Shown here: positions 24,645 through 31,232 of the stretch, piece by piece | Position numbering within the stretch: position 1 is the first letter of the stretch | Layout: every line of letters starts with the position of its first letter | Assembly: GCF_042680125.1 (NCBI RefSeq) | Contig: NZ_JBHTNY010000016.1 | DNA from: Robinsoniella peoriensis | GTDB lineage: Bacteria; Bacillota; Clostridia; Lachnospirales; Lachnospiraceae | Length of the DNA: 64,000 nucleotides | Direction: 5' to 3' (one strand) | Position numbers and translations under genes: made by a program | The notes under the pieces: model-generated | What the model saw: only the letters and a program-made list of their open reading frames with translations | Told to the model about the DNA's origin: nothing | Databases searched by the model: none

Positions 24645-25868
24645 TTATTTATTTTTTTCGATCTCAGCCATTTTCATTGCACGAACTTTTAATGGAAGGC
24701 CAAATAATGTGATGAATCCATCAGCATCATGGTGGTCATATAATTCACCTGTGGTAAAGCTTGCTAAAGATTCACTGTATAAGCTATATGGAGAAGTAGT
24801 GCCTGCTTTGATAATATTGCCTTTGTAAAGTTTGAATTTTACTTCGCCGGTTACATATTCCTGTGTCACATCAACAAAAGCCTGGATTGCTTCGCGAAGA
24901 GGGGTAAACCATTTTCCTTCGTATACGATCTGTGCAAATTTGTTGCCCATATCTTTTTTCGTTTCCATGGTGGCACGGTCTAATACTAATTCTTCTAACT
25001 GGTCATGTGCTTCCATAAGGATTGTTCCTCCTGGTGTCTCATATACACCGCGGGATTTCATTCCAACAACACGGTTTTCTACAATATCAACAATACCGAT
25101 ACCATGCTTTCCGCCCAGTTCATTTAATTTTGTAATGATTTCAGATACTTTCATCTGTTCACCATTTAAGCTGGTTGGAGTACCTTTTTCAAAGGTCATG
25201 GTTACGTATTCGCCTTCTTCCGGAGCTTTTTCCGGGGATACGCCCAGCACTAATAAGTGGTCATAGTTTGGTTCGTTTGCAGGATCTTCTAATTCCAGAC
25301 CTTCATGGCTGATGTGCCATAAGTTACGGTCACGGCTATAGCTGCTGTCTGCTGAAAATGGAAGATCGATGCCATGCTCTTTACAGTATTCGATTTCATC
25401 TTCACGGGACTGCATGGTCCAGATATCGGTCATTCTCCATGGAGCAATTATTTTTAAGTCAGGAGCCAGTGCCTTGATGCCCAGCTCAAAACGGATCTGG
25501 TCATTACCTTTTCCGGTAGCTCCGTGGCAGATAGCAGTAGCGCCTTCTTTTCTGGCGATTTCTACTAATCTTTTTGCAATACCGGGACGTGCCATAGAGG
25601 TTCCCAGTAAATATTTATTTTCATATACAGCACCTGCTTTTACGCATGGCATAATATAGTCGTCACAGAATTCATCAATGATGTTTTCAATATATAATTT
25701 GGAAGCTCCTGACAGACTTGCTCTTTCTTCCAATCCGTCCAATTCATTTCCCTGTCCACAGTCGATGCAGCAGCAAACTACATCATAATCAAAATGTTCT
25801 TTTAACCAAGGGATGATTGCGGTCGTATCCAGACCACCTGAATATGCCAGAATAACTTTTTCTTTCAT
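24645..25868 (-). CDS. argG: Argininosuccinate synthase
   Basis: A 407-residue full-length enzyme. It joins citrulline and aspartate with ATP. The N-terminal P-loop-like motif is AYSGGLDTTAI; ATGKGNDQIRFE and SADSSYSRDRNLWH are family signatures. AGGAGG lies 7 bases before the ATG. It is transcribed divergently from argCJBD with its own promoter carrying a shared TGyATAATTATG motif, so joint ArgR control is likely. argH and argF are not in the window. Confidence 0.97.
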   Translation of the reverse strand: MKEKVILAYSGGLDTTAIIPWLKEHFDYDVVCCCIDCGQGNELDGLEERASLSGASKLYIENIIDEFCDDYIMPCVKAGAVYENKYLLGTSMARPGIAKRLVEIARKEGATAICHGATGKGNDQIRFELGIKALAPDLKIIAPWRMTDIWTMQSREDEIEYCKEHGIDLPFSADSSYSRDRNLWHISHEGLELEDPANEPNYDHLLVLGVSPEKAPEEGEYVTMTFEKGTPTSLNGEQMKVSEIITKLNELGGKHGIGIVDIVENRVVGMKSRGVYETPGGTILMEAHDQLEELVLDRATMETKKDMGNKFAQIVYEGKWFTPLREAIQAFVDVTQEYVTGEVKFKLYKGNIIKAGTTSPYSLYSESLASFTTGELYDHHDADGFITLFGLPLKVRAMKMAEIEKNK

Positions 25869-25921
25869 AGGTGTATCCTCCTAAATATTATGTATTATTT
25901 GATTGCTTTTCGCTAATGACT

Positions 25922-25950
25922 ACTATACATCAACTGTCATAATTATGCAA
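25922..25950 (-). promoter_or_regulatory. argG promoter with ArgR-like box
   Basis: Minus-strand TTGCAT (25945-25950), 17 bases, TATAGT (25922-25927). TGCATAATTATG (25938-25949) overlaps the -35 box and matches the first half of the ARG-box consensus (TGnATwwwwATnCA). The same core occurs in the argC promoter. Confidence 0.6.
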
Positions 25951-26127
25951 GAGTAAATTTACATAAATTCTAAAAATATTTTTGTGTGATTCGGGGAAAA
26001 AAGCATAAGTTCTATTATATAGTAGAAAAGGCATATAAATAGGGAAGAAAGGAATTCTGGTATATCGAAGGCTGTCGGAAATAAAATTGCCGGGAAGAAA
26101 GTTTTTCCAGAAATTTAAAAAAAGTAC

Positions 26128-26177
26128 TTGCATAATATACATATTCAATGTATAATTATGCGCATATTATTCATGCG
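26128..26177 (+). promoter_or_regulatory. argCJBD promoter with ArgR-like box over the -10
   Basis: TTGCAT (26128-26133), 17 bases, TATAAT (26151-26156). TGTATAATTATGCG (26149-26162) fits the ARG box at all defined positions but the last and covers the -10. A further symmetric site, CGCAT-N7-ATGCG (26161-26177), adjoins it. The rest of the 25869-26424 gap holds a 245-base leader with a possible 28-codon ORF at 26193-26279 (ATG after GAAGGA) and no terminator-like stem. Confidence 0.65.
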
Positions 26178-26424
26178 AAGGAATTAAAATAAATGAAATC
26201 GCAACCCATACCCAGGAACGGCAGATATGCCGCAAAGTGGGGCGTGCAGATGACAGGATATCCAGCACTGTCAATATAAGTTTACGCAGGGAGGCACTAG
26301 AAGAAAAACACTTTACTTCGCTGAAATCTTATTATATATTAATAAGAAAGCAGCCTGGAGAAATGAGCAAGAGTTCTATTAGACTGGAAAACAAAGGAAA
26401 AAAAGAAGAAAAGGAGTTTTGAAA

Positions 26425-27465
26425 ATGATAAAAGCAGGAATTATCGGAGCAACCGGATATGCAGGCGGTGAACTTGTGAGGTTATTATTAGGGCATAAGG
26501 AAGTGGAAATTGCGTGGTATGGTTCCAGAAGTTACATAGATAAAAAGTATTCGCAAGTATATCAGAATATGTTCCAAATCGTAGATGCAAAATGTATGGA
26601 TGACAATATGCAGGAGCTGGCAGATCAGGTGGATGTGATTTTTACTGCTACCCCTCAGGGACTTTGTGCTTCACTTGTTACCGAAGAAATACTTTCCAAA
26701 GTAAAAGTCATTGACCTGAGTGCGGATTTCCGTATTAAAGATGTAAAGACCTATGAGGAGTGGTATAATATTTCCCATAAGACTCCGCAGTTTATTGGAG
26801 AAGCAGTATATGGATTATGTGAAATCAACAGGGAAGCGGTGAAAGCGGCGAGACTGATTGCGAATCCGGGATGTTATCCTACCTGCAGTACATTGTCGAT
26901 TTATCCTTTATTAAAGGAAGGATTGATTGATCCGGCTACGATTATTATCGATGCTAAATCCGGTACTTCCGGAGCAGGACGCGGTGCAAAAGTAGATAAT
27001 CTCTACTGTGAAGTAAATGAAAATATCAAAGCATACGGTGTTGCCTCCCACAGACATACTCCGGAAATAGAAGAACAGCTGGGCTATGCGGCAGGAGAGG
27101 AGATCCGGATTAATTTTACACCTCATCTTGTTCCTATGAACAGAGGAATTCTGATCACTGCGTATGCTTCATTGAAGAAAGATGTCAGCTATGAAGAAGT
27201 GAAAGCAGTTTATGATAAATACTATGAGAATGAGTGTTTCGTACGTGTACTGGATCAGGATGTATGCCCTCAGACGAAATGGGTAGAGGGAAGTAATTAT
27301 GTGGATGTGAATTTCAAGATCGATAAGAGAACGAACCGCATTATTATGATGGGCGCTATGGATAATCTGGTAAAAGGCGCCGCAGGCCAGGCAGTGCAGA
27401 ATATGAATCTGCTCTTTGGGTTTGATGAAACTATGGGATTACAGCTAGTGCCCATGTTCCCGTAA
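26425..27465 (+). CDS. argC: N-acetyl-gamma-glutamyl-phosphate reductase
   Basis: 346 residues. It reduces N-acetylglutamyl phosphate to the semialdehyde, the third arginine step. GATGYAGGELVRLL is the NADP-binding start and ANPGCYPTCS holds the catalytic Cys. ATG 26425 follows AAAAGGAG with 7 bases between and is preferred to an in-frame TTG two codons upstream. It is first of argC-argJ-argB-argD. A hairpin with a GTAA loop lies in the 64-base gap before argJ (27478-27508). Confidence 0.97.
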   Translation: MIKAGIIGATGYAGGELVRLLLGHKEVEIAWYGSRSYIDKKYSQVYQNMFQIVDAKCMDDNMQELADQVDVIFTATPQGLCASLVTEEILSKVKVIDLSADFRIKDVKTYEEWYNISHKTPQFIGEAVYGLCEINREAVKAARLIANPGCYPTCSTLSIYPLLKEGLIDPATIIIDAKSGTSGAGRGAKVDNLYCEVNENIKAYGVASHRHTPEIEEQLGYAAGEEIRINFTPHLVPMNRGILITAYASLKKDVSYEEVKAVYDKYYENECFVRVLDQDVCPQTKWVEGSNYVDVNFKIDKRTNRIIMMGAMDNLVKGAAGQAVQNMNLLFGFDETMGLQLVPMFP

Positions 27466-27529
27466 GATGGGATATTTGAAACGTTATTACCGTAAGGTAA
27501 ATAGTTTCCACATATAAGGAGGAAGAATC

Positions 27530-28750
27530 ATGAAGGTGATGGATGGAGGAGTTACTGCTGCAAAAGGATTTCAGGCAGCAGGGATTTATGCAGGGATTAA
27601 GAAAGACAAAAAAGATATGGCTATGATTTACAGTGAGGTGCCATGTGCGGCAGCAGGTACCTTTACCACTAATATTGTTAAAGCGGCTCCTGTTAAATGG
27701 GATATGGACGTGGTTTACAATTATCAGAATGCCCAGGCGGCTATTGCCAACAGCGGTGTGGCAAATGCCTGTACAGGAGAAGAAGGGATGGCTTATTGCA
27801 AGGATACCGCGGACACGGCGGCAGAACTTTTACATATAGATCCAAAGGCTGTTCTGGTTGCATCTACCGGTGTAATCGGCAAACAGCTTCCCATGGTGCC
27901 CTTAAAAGAGGGAATCAGAAAAATGGTTCCTCTGCTTTCCGGGTCCAAAGAGGCAGGTACATTGGCGGCGGAGTCAATTATGACTACGGACACGGTAAAA
28001 AAAGAAATTGCAGTAGCGATTGAAATAGGGGGTAAAACAGTCACCATCGGCGGCATGTGCAAAGGCTCCGGCATGATTCATCCAAATATGTGTACCATGC
28101 TTAGCTTTGTAACAACAGACGCCGCAATTTCAAAAGAGATGCTGCAGAAAGCACTGAGCGCCGATATTAAAGATACTTACAACATGGTATCTGTTGACGG
28201 GGATACTTCTACAAATGATACGGTGCTTCTTCTTGCAAACGGAATGGCGGGCAATCCTTTGATCACCGAAGAAAATGAGGATTATAAACTTTTCCTTGAG
28301 GCTCTCAATTATGTGAATACCTGTCTTGCTAAAAAAATTGCAGGAGATGGAGAGGGAGCAACTGCGCTGTTCGAAGTCAGGGTAATCGGTGCCTGGTCCA
28401 AAGAGCAGGCAGTTACTTTAAGCAAGTCAATTATAACATCCAGTCTCACCAAAGCAGCGATTTTCGGACACGATGCAAATTGGGGGCGCATACTTTGTGC
28501 CATGGGATATTCCGGAGCTGACTTTGATCCGGAAAAGGTAGACTTATTCTTTGAAAGTGCAGCAGGAAGGTTACAGATTATTGAAAATGGAGTTGCACTG
28601 GATTACAGTGAGGAAGAAGCTACAAAAATCCTGTCTGAACAGGAAGTGACGGCAATAGCAGATATTAAAATGGGTAAGGAAACTGCCACGGCATGGGGAT
28701 GCGACCTCACCTTTGATTACGTAAAAATCAATGCAGATTACCGCTCCTGA
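27530..28750 (+). CDS. argJ: Glutamate N-acetyltransferase/amino-acid acetyltransferase (bifunctional)
   Basis: 406 residues. It recycles the acetyl group from N-acetylornithine to glutamate. The autocleavage site is in KGSGMIHPNMCTML, where the conserved Thr becomes the N-terminal nucleophile of the beta chain. The early GTFTTNIVKAAPV and NSGVANACTG motifs are family hallmarks. Whether it also uses acetyl-CoA (bifunctional form) cannot be told from motifs alone, but no argA is visible. AAGGAGG is 7 bases before the ATG. Confidence 0.96.
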   Translation: MKVMDGGVTAAKGFQAAGIYAGIKKDKKDMAMIYSEVPCAAAGTFTTNIVKAAPVKWDMDVVYNYQNAQAAIANSGVANACTGEEGMAYCKDTADTAAELLHIDPKAVLVASTGVIGKQLPMVPLKEGIRKMVPLLSGSKEAGTLAAESIMTTDTVKKEIAVAIEIGGKTVTIGGMCKGSGMIHPNMCTMLSFVTTDAAISKEMLQKALSADIKDTYNMVSVDGDTSTNDTVLLLANGMAGNPLITEENEDYKLFLEALNYVNTCLAKKIAGDGEGATALFEVRVIGAWSKEQAVTLSKSIITSSLTKAAIFGHDANWGRILCAMGYSGADFDPEKVDLFFESAAGRLQIIENGVALDYSEEEATKILSEQEVTAIADIKMGKETATAWGCDLTFDYVKINADYRS

Positions 28751-28795
28751 TATTCATAAGCAAACAATAGTAAAAGTAAAATGAAAAGAGGATAA

Positions 28796-28902
28796 GGTTG
28801 AAAGAAAATTATGATATAGAAAGGTGCCACGGTGTGATTCTTTCAACCAGTTTTATTGTGGCAGTATTGCAGGCAAGCCTGTAATATGCAATGGGTATAA
28901 TT
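28796..28902 (+). promoter_or_regulatory. Structured leader before argB
   Basis: GGTTGAAAGAA (28796-28806) pairs with TTCTTTCAACC (28838-28848). GTGCCAC in that loop could instead pair with GTGGCA near 28856, which would conflict with or knot across the first stem. A second hairpin, TATTGCAGG-CAAG-CCTGTAATA (28865-28886), ends just before the argB start. This looks like a regulatory or processing region inside the operon; no named riboswitch is recognised. Confidence 0.45.
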
Positions 28903-29805
28903 ATGGAAACAATGGAAAACTGGCTGCAAAAAGCAGGTGTATTAATAGAAGCATTACCTTATATTCAACGGTTTCACGGCAAAACGATTGTAGTAAAATA
29001 CGGCGGAAGTGCCATGGTGGACCATCAGTTAAAGAAAAATGTAATTCGTGACGTAGCGCTGTTAAAGCTGGTGGGATTTCGTCCGATTATTGTGCATGGA
29101 GGCGGTAAAGAAATTACGAAATGGGTAAATAAAATCGGTCTGGAAACCAACTTCGTAAATGGTTTGCGGGTAACAGATAAGGCTACTATGGAAGCAGCAG
29201 AAATGGTTTTAAATAAGATTAACAAAGGTCTGGTTTCCATGATGGAAAAACTGGGTGTCAGGGCAGTTGGAATCAGTGGAAAAGACGGTTCGGTATTACG
29301 TGTTGACAAAAAGCTTTCCGGTGGAAAGGACATTGGATACGTAGGAGAAGTGAAGAAGGTAAATACGGAGTTATTGAATATTTTATTAGATAATGATGTA
29401 GTGCCTGTGATCTGTCCGATAGGCTCAGATGATGAATACCATTCCTATAATGTCAATGCCGATGATGCCGCATGTGCCATTGCCTCGGCGGTAGGAGCTG
29501 CAAAACTTGCGTTTTTAACTGATATAGAAGGGGTATACCGGGATCCACTGGATAAGTCCACCTTAATCTCAGAGATGTCAATTCCCGAAGCGGAAGAATT
29601 CCTGGCAAGCGGAAATGTTGGCGGCGGGATGCTTCCCAAACTGCAGAACTGTATCGATGCCATGAAAGCCGGTGTTTCCAGAGTTCATATTTTAGACGGC
29701 AGAATCGAGCACTGCCTGCTGTTAGAGTTCTTTACGAACAGAGGGATCGGAACTGCAATCATGGGTGATCAGGAGGAACGATATTATAATGAAGACAATG
29801 AATAG
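28903..29805 (+). CDS. argB: Acetylglutamate kinase
   Basis: 300 residues from ATG 28903 (304 from ATG 28891). It phosphorylates N-acetylglutamate. KTIVVKYGGSAM is the phosphate-binding start, VHGGGKEI the substrate loop, and NVNADDAACAIA the ATP-side motif. The N-terminal extension ENWLQKAGVLIEALPYIQ is the type found in arginine-inhibited hexameric kinases, so feedback inhibition by arginine is likely. There is no AGGAGG; only a weak GGGT precedes the start, downstream of a hairpin element shared with a sugar permease gene at 39.2 kb. Confidence 0.95.
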   Translation: METMENWLQKAGVLIEALPYIQRFHGKTIVVKYGGSAMVDHQLKKNVIRDVALLKLVGFRPIIVHGGGKEITKWVNKIGLETNFVNGLRVTDKATMEAAEMVLNKINKGLVSMMEKLGVRAVGISGKDGSVLRVDKKLSGGKDIGYVGEVKKVNTELLNILLDNDVVPVICPIGSDDEYHSYNVNADDAACAIASAVGAAKLAFLTDIEGVYRDPLDKSTLISEMSIPEAEEFLASGNVGGGMLPKLQNCIDAMKAGVSRVHILDGRIEHCLLLEFFTNRGIGTAIMGDQEERYYNEDNE

Positions 29806-30988
29806 TTATATGGAAGAAGCCGAAGAGGTCATATTACATACTTATAATCGGTTCCCCGTAGTATTTGAAAGGGGAGACGGAGTATACCTGGAGGATACAC
29901 AAGGAAAAAAATATCTGGATTTTGCAGCAGGGATTGCAGTTTTTGCCCTGGGCTACCACTATCAGGGCTACGATGCTGCTCTGAAGAACCAGATTGATAA
30001 AATTATCCATACTTCTAATCTGTATTACAATGTCCCAATGGGTGAAGCTGCTAAAAAGCTGGCAGCATGCAGTGGAATGGATAAAGTGTTCTTTACAAAC
30101 AGTGGAACAGAAGCGATTGAGGGAGCCATTAAAGCGGCCAGAAAATACGCGTATGCGAAAGACGGCTGTACCGATCATGAAATTATAGCCATGAATCATT
30201 CTTTCCACGGAAGGAGCATTGGCGCGTTATCAGTGACGGGAAATCCTCATTACCAGGAAGCTTTTAAACCTTTGATGGGTGGAGTTAAATTTGCTGATTT
30301 TAACGATCTGGAAAGTGTAAAAGCGCAGATTACCGGCAAAACCTGTGCGATTATCATGGAAACGGTTCAGGGTGAAGGCGGTATCTATCCGGCGGACAAA
30401 GATTTTCTGGAAGGAGTTAAGGCAATCTGTGAGGAGAAGGATATTCTGCTGATTTTAGATGAAATTCAATGCGGTATGGGACGAACCGGCAAGATGTTTG
30501 CATGGCAGGACTATGGAGTGAAACCGGATATTATGACCTGTGCCAAAGCGCTTGGCTGCGGGGTTCCCGTAGGAGCATTTATTCTGAATGAAAAAACTGC
30601 AGGGAATTCACTGGTTCCCGGGGATCATGGAACAACCTACGGCGGAAATCCATTTGCCTGTGCAGCGGTTTCAAAAGTATTTGATATATTTGAAAACGAC
30701 CATATCATAGATCATGTAAATGAAATTGCTCCTTATCTGGAAGAAAAGTTAGACCAGCTGGTTGAAAAATATGATTTTCTGGATACCAGAAGAGGAAAGG
30801 GCATGATGCAGGGGCTTGTGGTAAAAGGCCGTCCAGTGGGAGATATCGTCAAGAAATCTCTTGAAAATGGACTGATCGTTATTTCGGCAGGCAGTGATGT
30901 GCTGAGACTGGTACCTCCCCTGGTGATTGAACGTGAGCATGTAGATGAAATGATTGGGAAGTTGGAGACGGTATTAGAAGAAGTGTAA
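29789..30988 (+). CDS. argD: Acetylornithine aminotransferase
   Basis: 399 residues, PLP fold type I. It converts N-acetylglutamate semialdehyde to N-acetylornithine. The mid-domain LILDEIQCGMGRTGKMFA and TCAKALGCGVPVGAF (PLP Lys) are present, and TNSGTEAIEGAIKAARKYA binds PLP phosphate. ATG 29789 overlaps the end of argB by 17 bases; AGGAGG lies 12 bases upstream, a wide but usable spacing, and ATG 29798 is an alternative. It is the last gene of the operon. Confidence 0.96.
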   Translation: MKTMNSYMEEAEEVILHTYNRFPVVFERGDGVYLEDTQGKKYLDFAAGIAVFALGYHYQGYDAALKNQIDKIIHTSNLYYNVPMGEAAKKLAACSGMDKVFFTNSGTEAIEGAIKAARKYAYAKDGCTDHEIIAMNHSFHGRSIGALSVTGNPHYQEAFKPLMGGVKFADFNDLESVKAQITGKTCAIIMETVQGEGGIYPADKDFLEGVKAICEEKDILLILDEIQCGMGRTGKMFAWQDYGVKPDIMTCAKALGCGVPVGAFILNEKTAGNSLVPGDHGTTYGGNPFACAAVSKVFDIFENDHIIDHVNEIAPYLEEKLDQLVEKYDFLDTRRGKGMMQGLVVKGRPVGDIVKKSLENGLIVISAGSDVLRLVPPLVIEREHVDEMIGKLETVLEEV

Positions 30989-31050
30989 GGACAGTTTTAG
31001 ATTAGAGACTTTGTGAAATAAGGTGGTATGCCTTAAGAAACGAAGCAGTG

Positions 31051-31115
31051 ACGGGCAGGGGCCCTGACAGTTTAGGAAAATGACAATTTCCCAGACTCGA
31101 CGGGCTCCTGCCCGT
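31051..31115 (+). other. Long GC-rich stem-loop after argD
   Basis: ACGGGCAGGGGCCC pairs with GGGCTCCTGCCCGT over 14 bp (one G-U) around a 37-base loop, which itself holds GGAAA/TTTCC. No clean U-run follows, so it is not a standard terminator. It may be an RNA 3'-end stabiliser or a cis-regulatory structure. Confidence 0.5.
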
Positions 31116-31139
31116 ACGTATTTTCCCTTTTGCTGCCAC

Positions 31140-31189
31140 TTGACTTTTAAAACCTACAGATGTAATATATAAAGTATTACATCTGTAGG
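31140..31189 (+). promoter_or_regulatory. Promoter with BlaI/MecI-type operator upstream of the PBP gene
   Basis: TTGACT (31140-31145), 17 bases, TAATAT (31163-31168). A perfect 15-bp inverted repeat, CCTACAGATGTAATA (31153-31167) and its complement (31175-31189), covers the -10. Each arm contains TACAGATGTA or TACATCTGTA, the TACAnnTGTA core of BlaI/MecI repressors. No blaI or blaR gene is in the window. Confidence 0.75.
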
Positions 31190-31232
31190 ATATAATGAAT
31201 TTCAAGTTGTGTACGAAAAGTGAGGAAATTAT

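Noticed and set aside
26237..26422. 61-codon frame upstream of argC
   Set aside because: Starts with GTG without a ribosome site and matches nothing I recognise; the argC ribosome site lies within it.
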